From: Priapulus caudatus
Lineage: Eukaryota > Priapulida > Priapulimorpha > Priapulimorphida > Priapulidae
DNA: 29,070 nucleotides
Reading direction: 5' to 3'
NCBI RefSeq assembly: GCF_000485595.1
Contig: NW_014577442.1
Location: 159,275 to 188,344, forward strand
Position 1 is the first letter of the stretch; each line of letters starts with the position of its first letter. The translations under genes and the position numbers were made by a program. The notes beneath the pieces are model-generated. The model saw only the letters and a program-made list of their open reading frames with translations. It did not search any database and was not told the DNA's origin. Shown here in pieces: positions 1 to 10,166 of this stretch.

Positions 1-1390
1 CCGCCCGCCCTCCCGCGCCCCGGACACGGCCGGCCCCCCCGCCGCCCCCGCGCCCCCCAACCGCCAGCGTTCGATGCACTCCGTGGCGGCAACAGAACGG
101 CCAGAAGCAAGCGGCTGACGGACCGCAACGTCACAGAACGCATACACAAACAAACGCACAGGCACGTGTACGCGATGGGCCTTCGCGCGGAGGACTCCGC
201 ACGCCACCCGGATGCCAGGCACGCCTCGCACACACAGGTCCGCACAAGGCACGCTCACGCGCATCAACCACCCGGACCCACACACCCCCCCCGAATCACA
301 CAGCCACCCCACCATCCACCCCACCACACAACCCCTTGATACCACCTGTTTTTCCCCCAACCGTTTAACCCCCTTTTTCATCGAATCCCCCCAGCCCACC
401 CACCGTCCCAACCAGTTACCGACACCCTTCAACAGCCGAGCACCCACCCACCGCCTACACCGCAGGGTCCACTCCCCCACCCCCACACACCACACACCCC
501 CTTTATACAGCTAGGCACACCCCACCCCCACACCCCCACCAGCACCCTCACACATATACACACCCACCCCACATGCCCTCCCCCACCACCCCTTATACCA
601 CCCACCCACCAAGTCTTCCCCTCCCTCCCTGTAAGGCCGTTCCCCCCACCCAAGCCCCTGGTTACCACTCCTTACCGCCACCCCTGTAATACCGCACCCC
701 CCCACCGCACCCAGACCCCTTTGCCATAACCCCACCCCACCCACCCCCTTTATTTCTTCGCCCCCGATCTAACCATCTATCCCATCTCATCCGCTGCATC
801 CTACTGATTATCCCTACCCTCTACCCACTCCATATTCTACTCCGATATCCCAGACCCGTCGCCCTAGCCACCTCCCCCACGGACCCGCAACGCCCCGCAC
901 CACACTTACCCCACAAATACCCCACACCACCCAACCCCGACACACCCACCACACCACACTTCCCACTCCACCCTTCTTTTATCAGCCATTCCCCCCTCCA
1001 CACACATGGTAACACCTCACTACCTCCCACCCACCCCCGTACATGTCCCCGCCCCACCACCCCACCCCACTTATCCGACGTTCCGCACCACCCCCTTTAC
1101 CCACCACATCCCCGGGGCCCCACGACCACCACCCTAAGGCCCACGTCCGCCACGCCACTCCCTGTATCCACTTTCCCCACCCACCCCCTTTATTCCATGG
1201 TCCAGCGCTCACCTCTACTAATCTCCATCTCGCTCTTGTATATCTATATCTATCTAATATATTACCAGAGTCTGCCCACAAATCGCTCCAAAACACTATG
1301 TGTGATGTACACCCACCCGTTTGTTCCCTCTCTCCCCGTTGTCCCCGCTTGTCAGCAACCAAATGCCGCCTACGGTACGGCGGTAAGTAG
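1..1390. repeat. C-rich degenerate minisatellite / low-complexity block
   Basis: The + strand is dominated by C, with A and few G. Recurring words are CCACCCACCCCC followed by CTTTATA or CTTTATTCC (for example near 312-345, 578-612, 737-752 and 1178-1196). Units are irregular in length and heavily mutated. The first ~60 bases are almost pure G+C. The apparent open frames here are Pro/His/Thr-rich or Gly/Val/Trp-rich on opposite strands, as expected of simple sequence, and none looks like a protein. The units match, in reverse complement, those of the G-rich block at 3286-4735. Repeat status is seen directly; the exact period cannot be fixed by eye. Confidence 0.8.
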
Positions 1391-3285
1391 CTAATCCTGC
1401 TTGGTTCAAATTGCCACCGAGCCGCGGGGTGTCGAAGGTTAAAGTCACATATGTTATCGTTGCCACACCCATGTACGCGAAACACCGTGGTAACTACGAG
1501 CATAATTAACCCACTTCATCAAACGGTAAGACACCATCTGGACCGATATCCACTGATCGACCGCTTCTTCGTCCGCTATGAGCCGTAAACCGGCACCGTT
1601 TAACCCATATACCCGAACCTTAGACTATCCAGTTTGCCTTCACTATAATTAGGGGCCAAAGTGACCCCCCGACCCTATTTACTTCGGATCCGACTGGGCG
1701 TCGCGACACACACCCTTCTTTGACGTCACCCTAAACCGCCCCACCCGCGATGTCCTAGTTAAACCCCAATAAACATGCTTGGCCATCAGTAGATCCGGAG
1801 TTGCTAATTCGCCGCCTATATTCAGTTGGCGCCCATGGTTTCCTGCTTATCAGAGGTTTTCGTGCGTAATGATGTATAGTCGCGTATGTGTCTTTCTTAA
1901 CTGTATTAGTCTATTTAACTAGGATCAATAACTTCCCCCCCAACGTGCACATCCCGGCCGCACTCAAAGGGTTCTAGGCCAGAGGCCGCGTAATTTCCTC
2001 CGCATTTATAGATCTTCCCCTCCATGTGGAGCAGCTAGCAGAGTTAAGCAAAATACCGCTCACTGCACGTCGGGCAAGTTAAAAACCATCTTTATACTAA
2101 ATATCCCGCCTTTCTACGCGACTTCTCTTCTTCGCCCATCTCCTCCTCCTGGAGCCCCTCTCCCTTCTTTCCTACTCCTCTTTTCTTTCATCTCCCCACC
2201 ATCTGCGGTTTTACAGACTCTCCCACGCGCCGCGCCCTCTCACCCGCACTGTGACCGGACTTCCGACTCACTGCCCCCCACCTCCAAACTTAAGATATAG
2301 ACCCGTCCAAGCTTCTAACAGACGAGACATTTCTCCATGGGTTTTTGGCCCACCCCCACGGGAAACCGTATTTTCCTCCACAACGCCGTCTCCTCGAATA
2401 CTTCCCGTCTTAGCATGCCTTGCCATGACCACCAGAATGTATAAAAAAGGCTACCAAACATCAGAGGCTACACCCAATGGCTCGATGGAGCACTTGTTGC
2501 CTCTCCAGCTCGCCGCCTGGCCCTACTGCCTCCGTCCGAGCGGTCGGTACTCGCCAGTGGTCCTCACCATACGATTCTCTTTCCCACACACCCATATGAG
2601 CACCCCCGATACGCCCGCCATTTCAAATGAACTTCTACCCTTCCCATTATCGGCGAAATCTGAAGATGGGCGGACGCCCTCACGTATGCTGTCTTCACTA
2701 CCCGGTACTCACTTGTCCTGGACACCCAGGATCGCCTCCCTGCTGTGTTCGTAGCCCTATAACTGCCACCACCCAAATTCAGATCGATGCGAGTCAATGA
2801 TGTCGGCGTGTGCCGGCCAGAGTCCAAAATACACCGATGAACGTATAAACCAGTGTCAGTGCCGAATACATTTTCAGTCTAAAATCGTGCAACCCGCGGA
2901 CAGCCGGGCCTCCCGTCGTGGCGATTAATTGCCACGGGCGCCCACCCCGCGAAGTGACCCGCGCCTCCGTTGAACACGTATTTACATCCGCGGTCCACCC
3001 AATTTATCGTAGCGCTCAGGCGAAACCTCGTATGATGTCAGGCGCTCGACAAGTGCCTCCTCTAACGGCAACTCACGGTGCCTAATCGTGCACTCCACTG
3101 ATAAGTCTCAACGAGGTTTCCCCGTTGTGATCTCTAATTCGAGATAGCCTCGTTTCACAACAGCAACACTGTAGGATGGAATGGTGGTTGCGCTTCATGC
3201 GGGCCACTTTTACTTTCACACGCTAATATAGAGTGATAGGAGAGGTGAGACTAGTTCGAGCTGGGGTTGGTGGGAGGGAAAGCTT
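1391..3285. other. Gene-free, repeat-free island with near-random composition
   Basis: About 1.9 kb with roughly equal base use, frequent CpG, no visible tandem or inverted repeats and no homopolymer runs, apart from a short pyrimidine-rich patch at 2110-2230. This differs from the AT-rich DNA of the rest of the window and from the two simple-sequence blocks on either side. The longest open frames (2251-2754 + and 2564-2827 -) show no recognisable motif, exon boundary or codon bias. I see no gene. It may be real unique DNA, foreign DNA or low-quality assembled sequence. Confidence 0.6.
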
Positions 3286-4735
3286 GGCACTAGCAGGATG
3301 TGGGTGGTGGGCCATCGTCGGCATATTGGGTAATGCGCCGGTGGGTGGGTGGAACGTGGCATAGGATAGGGGGGTGGGGTGGGGGACCCCGTGGCGAGGT
3401 AGCAGGGGGTGGGTGGGGGACCGTGACTACAGGGGGCGGTGGGTGGGGGAACGTGGCATACGAGGAGTGGTGAGCGGAAGTGGCATACAGGGGGTGGGTG
3501 GGGGAACGCCTGCATACACAGGGCGTGGGGGGGGACGTGCATACAGGGGGTGGGGTGGGGGAAACGTGGCCATACAGGGGGGTGGCGCGGACGTGCCCGG
3601 CATCACAGGGTGTGGGTGGTGGAACCATGGCAATACAGGGGTGGTGGCGGAAACGTGCCATACGCAGGCGAGTGGGCTGGAGGAACCGTGGCACTACAGG
3701 GGGGTGGTGGCGGGGACGGCCTGCTGGCCCTAAAGGGGAGTGGGTGTGGAACCGTGGCATAAGCTGGGGCGCGGCTGGGGGACGGCATACAGGGGGTGGA
3801 GGGAAGACGTTGTGTATAGTAACATGGTGGTGGGAGGGGACATGGTATAAAGAGGGTGGTGAAGGGGACCGTGTATACAGGGGGCTCGGTGGGGGAACGT
3901 GGCATACATGGGGTGGCCGTGGGCGAACGGTGGCATACAGAGGGTGGGTGGGGAACGAAAACCATACAGGGGGTGGGTGGGTGTTCATGGGCACAAAGGG
4001 GGTGGTGGGCGGACGCGTGGTATATGCAGGGGTGGTAAGGAACGTGGCATACAGGGGTTGGGTGGGGGGACAGGAATACAGGGAGTGGGAGGGAAGACGT
4101 GTATACCCGGGTGCTGGGAGGGGGACATGGTATAAAGAGGCGTGGGTGGGGAACCGTGCTATACAGGGGGTGGTGGGGGACCGTGCATACAGGTGGTGGG
4201 TGGGGAACCGCACATACCAGGGGGGTGGGGATTTCGTGGCCAACAGAGCGCGCGCGTACCGGTGCGCGGCGACGTGGTATAGCAGGGGTGGGTGGGAACG
4301 TGGCATACAGGGGGTGGGTTGCGGGGTTCGTGGCAGCAAAGGGGTGGGTGGCGGGAGTGGCTATAACAGGGGGTGGGTGGGGGAACGTGGCTACAGGGGG
4401 GTGGGGGGGGACGTGGCTACAGGGGGTGGGTAGGGAACCGGTGCATCACAGAGGTGGTGGGGGACCACGCAACATACAGGGGGTGGTGGGGATTCGTGGC
4501 ACAAAGGGGGTGGGTGGGGGACGTGGTATCAAGAGGTGGGTGGGGAACGTGGCATACAAGGGGGCTGGGTGTGGAACGTGGCATACAGCGGGACGCGGTG
4601 TGGGAACGCGTGCTAAAGGGGCGTGAACGGGGGCAGGAGACAATACTGCATACAGGGGTGGGTGCAGTGGCTCGTGACACACGGAGGGTAAATGTGGGTG
4701 GGTGGGGGTGGGGAGGTTATGACATGCCAGTGACG
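3286..4735. repeat. G-rich minisatellite, unit about 25-30 bp
   Basis: Dozens of degenerate units of the form CATACAGGGGGTGGGTGG followed by GGGAACGTGG, with variants carrying GGTATAAAGAGG (3842 and 4130) or CACAAAGGGGG (3990 and 4500). Units vary in length by several bases. The many G-runs of three or more make the + strand a strong G-quadruplex candidate. Overlapping open frames in all three + frames and on the - strand (the longest exceeds 1 kb) are by-products of the repeat and are not genes. Confidence 0.9.
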
Positions 4736-5620
4736 GGTCCGGTTTTGTGACATGCAGAGAGTGGGCAAGCTCAGTAGTGGATGCGGATCCATGAAATACA
4801 GCCCAGCGGGAAATCTAGCCGTAACAACGTAAGAACAGAGTCGGAAATTATTGTTGAAATGGCGTGAAACAAGAATTGGATTTATAACTAAAATCGACGT
4901 GAAAATGTCGACGTTGTTTCAACGATTTTCAAATTTTCAGATTTTTCGTTGATAGATAGGGTTTTTGTTGAAATTATGTTGTGCTGCATGCTACTACATG
5001 AGACACACAGAAAATGTTTTATTTCACTATAAAATATTTAACAAAAGTTAGCAGGATCAACTAGGAAAAATAATATAAATTATACTGCTGAACTACACTG
5101 GGGATCACATCAATATGTAATATCCAATAACCAGTTTTCGTACTAGTCTGACACAGCAAAATCTAAAACAAATATTTATACATTTTAACAGTGATCTAGA
5201 GTTTTTAGTTAGACGAAACTAAATAAATGAACGCTGTCACTTGGTATGACGCAATGAATCTGGATCGGCTCGAAACAAACACGTCCTTGTATTTATGCCG
5301 AAGTGAAGAGGCTCAATATTGGCTACAATATACTAGATTACTAGAATGTGATTCTGTATCAATTACACTTATATCAATAACAGGGCCGTAGAAAAAGCGA
5401 ATTCTGACGGAGAGTGCAAAAGTTTCAAGAACCTAATACCGTGTAGGATCGGCTTAGGCCGAATCGGATTAGGCCGAAAGAATGATTGCGCTTTTGTAAT
5501 TTGCAGTTGCTTTTGTAAATTGTAGCTTTGTTCCATTATTTATTTCTATTTACTTTTGGGGTTACATACAATTAATACCGACGCCTTTTTGTTACTTTGC
5601 TCTAAAATCAAAAACGGTAG
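4736..5620. other. AT-rich intergenic DNA, no gene seen
   Basis: No open frame of note. At 4840-4985 there are scattered GTTGAAA / TTTCAACG words in both orientations (for example GTTGTTTCAACGATTTTC near 4914), a pattern typical of decayed non-autonomous DNA transposons. At about 5448-5479 a 16-17-bp unit, GGATCGGCTTAGGCCGAA, is tandemly duplicated with changes. Otherwise nothing recognisable. Confidence 0.55.
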
Positions 5621-5795
5621 CATTTAAAATGGAGAAGTGGTATTCTAGCATAGATTCATATATTATAACATTCTGTCAATAGACCTCTCTTAAGAAATAG
5701 GAAGAATTAATACCTTGCGTGTAAGGTGCCTGCTGTATATACCAGTCGGTACACAATCTGGCTACGTAATAGTGTAATAGCGCATGCGCAATATC

Positions 5796-6333
5796 ATGGT
5801 GAGATATTGCACATGCGCTAATACACTAACGTAGCCAAATTGTGTACTGACTAGTATATGAAGCGGACACCTTACATGCAAGTTCTCTTCTCCATTTCTT
5901 AAGAGATGTCCCCTGATGGAATATTATGATAAATATCTATGTAAGAATACATTCTCTCCATTTTAACTGCATAATTTTCGCAAAATAATATTCTTCTCGG
6001 GAGATATTGCGCATGAACGAGCACCGTTTCAGGCGTGCAGGACGGACTGAGGAAAACTGCATAATATAGCTTGCTGAGAGAGAGAGGTGGGAGACTGAGG
6101 CAAGGCGGCAGGGAAGATAGCATGAGGGCGGCGGAAGAAGAAAGAGACTGAACGAGGGAAAAGAGAGCCAAGGAGAAGGATGGTAGGGGATGAAGTAGTA
6201 ATTTTTCACGCTACATGCTAGGGCGCTTTCCTGATTATTAACACAGGGATACTGGTAAGAATTTATTACATAAATTTATACTCAGATAGCCCCTAACTAT
6301 ATTAAATGCATATTAATCACAAAATATAACTCC
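5796..6333 (-). repeat. Inverted unit of the ~540-bp repeat
   Basis: The only full unit in reverse orientation. It runs from the reverse complement of the tail (ATGGTGAGATATTGC) to the reverse complement of the head, ending AAAATATAACTCC. The next unit restarts in forward orientation after about 7 bases, so the two make a near-perfect palindrome of roughly 1.08 kb (5796-6878). The outer arms share private variants with the unit at 6341-6878 (GCATGTGCAAT, AATTTGGCTACG, GGGGACATCTCTT). Confidence 0.9.
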
Positions 6334-8411
6334 GCTGGTGGGAGTTACATTTTGTGATTAATATGCATTTAATATGGTTAGGGGCTATCTGAGTATAGAT
6401 TTATGTAATAAATTCTTACCAGTATACCTGTGTTAATAATCAGGAAAGCGCCCTAGCATGTAGGGTGCAAAACTACTACTTCAACCCTTCCCATCCTTCT
6501 CCTTGGCTCTCTTTTCCCTCGCTCAGTCTCTTTCTTCTTCCACCGCCCTCAGCTATCTTCCCTGTCGCCTTTCCTCAGTCTCCCACCCCTCTCTCTCAGC
6601 AAGCTATATTATGCAGTTTTCTTCAGTCCGTCCTGCACGCCTGAAAAGGTGCTCATGCATGCGCAATATCTACCGAGAAGAATATTATTTTGCGAAAATT
6701 ATGCAGTTAAAATGGAGAGAAGGTATTCTTACATAGATATTTATCATAATATTCCATCAGGGGACATCTCTTAAGAAATGGGGAAAAGAACTTGCATGTA
6801 AGGTGTCCGCTTCATATACTAGTCAGTACACAATTTGGCTACGTTAGTGTATTAGCGCATGTGCAATATCTCACCAGAGGAGTTATATTTTGTGATTAAT
6901 ATGCATTTAATATAGTTAGGGGCTATCTGAGTATAGATTTATGTAATAAATTCTTATCGGTAAACCTGTGTTAATAATTAAGAGAGCGCTTTTATCCTGT
7001 AGGGTCCAAAACTCCTACTTCATCCCCTCCAATCCTTCCCCTTGGCTCTCTTGGCCGTCGCTGAGGCTCTTTCTTCTTCCGCCGCCCTCAGCTATCTTCC
7101 CTGCCGCCTTTCCTCAGTCTCCCACCCCTCTCTCTCAGCAAGCTATATTATGCAGTTTTCTTTAGTCCGTACTGCACGAGCTGTAAGCCTGAATCGGTGC
7201 TCATGCATGCGCAATATCTCCCGAGAAGAAGAATATTTTGCGAAAATTATGCATTTAAAATGGGGAGAAGGTATTCTAGCATAGATATTTATGATAACAT
7301 TCCATCAGTAGACCTCTCTTAGGAAATGGGAAGACGACCTTGCATGTAAGGTGCCCGCTGCATATACCAGCCAATACACAATCTGGTTGCGTTAGTGTAT
7401 TAGCGCATGCGCAATATCTCACCAAAGGAGTTACATTTTGTGATTAATATGCATTTAATATGGTTAGGGGCTATCTGAGTATAGATTTATGTAATAAATT
7501 CTTACCAGTATACCTGTGTTAATAATCAGGAAAGCGCCCTAGCATGTAGGGTGCAAAACTACTACTTCATCCCTTCCCATCCTTCTCCTTGGCTCTCTTT
7601 TCCCTCGCTGAGCCTCTTTCTTCTTCCACCGCCCTCAGCTATCTTCCCTGTCGCCTTTCCTCAGTCTCCCACCCCTCTCTCTCAGCAAGCTATATTATGC
7701 AGTTTTCTTCAGTCCGTCCTGCACGCCTGAAAAGGTGCTCATGCATGCGCAATATCTACCGAGAAGAATAATATTTTGCGAAAATTATGCATTTAAAATT
7801 GAGAGAACGTATTCTAGCATAGATATTTATCATAATATTCCATCAGTATACTTCTCTTAAGAAATGGGAATAAGAACCTGCATGTAATGTGTCCGCTGCA
7901 TATACCAGTTAGTACACAATCTGGCTACGTTAGTGTTTTAGCGCATGCGCAATATCTCACCAGAGAAGTTATATTTTGTGATTAATATGCATTTAATATG
8001 GTTAAGGGCTATCTGAGTATAGATTTATGTAATAAATTCTTATCGGTAAACCTGTGTTAATAATCAGAAGAGCGCCCTAGCCTGTAGGGCGCTGGCTGCA
8101 TATACCAGCCAGTACACAATCTGGCTAAGTTAGTGTATTATCGCATGCGCAATATCTCACCAGAGGAGTCATATTTTGTGATTAATATGCAATTAATATG
8201 GTTAGGGGCTATCTGAGTATATAGATTTATGTAATAAATCCTTATCAGTAAACCTGTGTTAATAATCAGGAAAGCGCCATAGCCTGTAGGGTGCAAAACT
8301 CCTACTTCATCCCCTCCCATTCTTCCCTCTTGGCTCCCTTTTCCCTCGATCAGCCTCTTTCCTCTTCCACTGCCCTCATCTATCTTCCCTGTCGCATTTC
8401 CTCGGTCTCCC

Positions 8412-8413
<2 letters not shown>

Positions 8414-8466
<53 letters not shown>
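8414..8466. repeat. (CT)n microsatellite inside a repeat unit
   Basis: An uninterrupted run of about 25 CT dinucleotides sits where sister units have only CCCCTCTCTCTCAG. It is a local expansion in this unit of the array. Confidence 0.95.
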
Positions 8467-8468
<2 letters not shown>

Positions 8469-9267
8469 GCTCTCAGCAAGCTACATTATGAATATGAAGT
8501 TTTCTTCAGTTCGTCATGCACGCCTGAAACGGTGCTCGTGCATGCGCAATAGGCCTATTTACCGGGAAGAATAATATTTTGCGAAAATTATGCATTTCAA
8601 ATGGAGAGAAGGTATTCTAGCATAGATATTTATTATAATATTCCATCAGTATACTTCTCTTAAGAAATGGGAATAAGAACCTGCATGTAATGTGTCCGCT
8701 GCATATTCCAGCCAGTATATACACAATCTGGCTACGTTAGCGTATTAGCGCACGCGCAAAATCCCGGCAATATCTGACCAGAGGAGTTATATTTTGCGAT
8801 GAATATATGCATTTATTAGTGTTAGGTGGTATCTCAGCATAAATTTATGTAATAAATTGTTATCAGTAGACCTGTGTTTATAATTAGGAGAGCGACCTAA
8901 CCTGTAAGGTGCAAAACTACTACTTCATCCCCTCCCGTCTCTCTTGCCCTTCGATCGTTCACCCTCTTTCTTCGTCTGCTACGTAGGCCTATTCTTCACC
9001 TGTCTTCTCTGTCGCCTTTCCTCAGACAGCTAGCCAGTCTCTACCCCTCTCTCAGTAAGCTATATATTATGCAGTTTTCTTCAATCCGTACTGCATGCCT
9101 GTATAGCGGTTCTCGCACATGCGCGATATCTCCAGGGATATATCGGAAGGGAATTTTTGCGAAAATTATGAATTTAAAATAGAGAAGATTCACTCAAGAC
9201 TTCACTTAAGAAATAGGGAATAGACCTTCCATGTAAGGTCCCCGCTGTGTATAACCAAAGACCCTAT

Positions 9268-9308
9268 ATACCAAAGACCATAATATATATAATTAAGGTC
9301 TTTGGTAT
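9268..9308. repeat. Short hairpin insertion in the divergent repeat unit
   Basis: ATACCAAAGACC and GGTCTTTGGTAT form a perfect 12-bp stem around a 17-nt AT-rich loop, with a third partial copy (AACCAAAGACC) just before it. It interrupts the conserved tail of the unit, where sister copies read TGTATATACCAGTC. Confidence 0.8.
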
Positions 9309-9330
9309 GACCAGTCAGTACAGAATCTGT

Positions 9331-9975
9331 GTCGCCTTTTTTCAGTCGCCCACCCCTCTCTGACCCTCTCTCCCTCACCTCAGCAAGCATTAAATGTAAT
9401 ATTATCATATTATTGAATATTGGATTAAGCAATTTTCGGGATATGATTTTCTAGCAGAATATTTTATTCATGTACATATGAATTGTTTTTCGTGTGTTCC
9501 TAAATACCCAACTGAATAAATTATATATAAAAAAAATCCATAACACGCTATAATTTATATATTAGTATTACGTGATATCTATGAAAAAATCATCCGGGTA
9601 CCCTGGGTCTGGCGTGCGTACCTATGGTGCGTACCTATGGTGCAAGCCTTGCTATGGTGCGTACACTGAACGCACGCCAGTTCCAGGGAACCAGTGCAGG
9701 GAACCCGGATATGAAAAAATCAGACCATTTCGCGCCATCTCTCGACCGTAAATGCACTACTTATGGACATTTGTTATTAGGAATGTAAGCATTACCATTT
9801 GTTTATTTGTATGATTTTAAATCACGCGTGCCTCCACAGCTTTTTCTCAGGTATTTTGTCTGTTCTTGTTCTTTTTGATTAGAAATTGTTCTATATTTCG
9901 ACATCCCCCTTCCCCATCTACCCCCTGGCGGTTATGAATGCTCGCTTGATTCCAGCCATAGTATGGTCACAGAAA
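9331..9975. promoter_or_regulatory. 5' flank of SFSWAP; no promoter motif recognised
   Basis: AT-rich DNA upstream of the SFSWAP start. It holds the 117-bp hairpin element (9593-9709) and otherwise no clear TATA, Inr or CpG island. An in-frame stop TAG at 9880-9882 shows that the first coding exon cannot extend further upstream as it stands, although an untranslated exon or a splice acceptor in this stretch is possible. Confidence 0.4.
9593..9709. mobile_element. 117-bp hairpin (foldback) element with 13-bp target duplication
   Basis: Inverted ends TCCGGGTACCCTGG and CAGGGAACCCGGA, plus inner arms CTGGCGTGCGT and ACGCACGCCAG, give an extended foldback. The centre has 2-3 copies of GCGTACCTATGGT. 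The element lies between identical 13-bp copies of TATGAAAAAATCA (9580-9592 and 9710-9722), the expected trace of insertion. Confidence 0.8.
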
Positions 9976-10166
9976 ATGGCGAAGAAAACTGCTGGAAGAT
10001 GGGAGAAGAAAGAACTGCCCGAAAGCAAACGTAGTGACGACCTAGATGATCTTTTGGTTTTTGGATATGCCTGCAAGCTTTTCAGAGATGATGAAAGAGC
10101 CCGCTATATCGACAGAGGAAAACATCTGATCCCATGGATGGGCGACGAATCACTGATGATTGACAG
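9976..10166 (+). CDS. SFSWAP: SFSWAP exon 1: N-terminus, start of DRY_EERY region
   Basis: Encodes a charged N-terminus, then [17 protein letters not shown] and [15 protein letters not shown], the signature opening of SFSWAP proteins. The donor is GACAG|gtctgt and the exon ends in phase 2. An alternative upstream ATG at 9934 is in frame, and an in-frame TAG at 9880 closes the frame before it. Confidence 0.93.

Larger units (their letters stand above)
5621..9330. repeat. Array of a ~540-bp interspersed/satellite-like repeat
   Basis: Successive units, each opening with GGAGTTATATTTTGTGATTA and closing with GCGCATGCGCAATATCTCAC. Approximate limits: partial forward 5621-5795; inverted 5796-6333; forward 6341-6878, 6879-7426, 7427-7964; internally deleted forward 7965-8164; forward 8165-8782 with an expanded (CT)n; and a divergent forward unit from 8783. 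Each unit has an AT-rich head, a ~130-nt pyrimidine-rich middle ending CTCTCTCAGCAAGC, and a tail with the GCATGCGCAATATCTC motif occurring twice. The Leu/Ser/Pro-rich open frames in the middle recur in each unit and carry no known domain. No transposase or tRNA-derived promoter is visible. Confidence 0.9.

Noticed and set aside
2251-2827. 167- and 87-codon open frames in the random-like island
   Set aside because: Length is possible by chance at this base composition; no motif, no splice context and they overlap on opposite strands.
3290-4433. Long Pro/His/Thr-rich (-) and Gly/Trp/Arg-rich (+) frames
   Set aside because: Produced by the G-rich minisatellite; overlapping frames on both strands with no conserved residues.
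6503-7771. Recurring ~75-residue Leu/Ser frame (SLSSSTALSYLPCRLSSVSH) in repeat units
   Set aside because: Repeats because the DNA repeats; frames are not kept in the inverted, deleted or divergent units and there are no coding signatures.
5621-9330. CRISPR-like array
   Set aside because: Units of ~540 bp with variable orientation in a eukaryotic context; no short repeat/spacer pattern.
9934-9975. Upstream in-frame ATG as SFSWAP start
   Set aside because: Possible, but the ATG at 9976 has the better Kozak context; kept as an alternative only.
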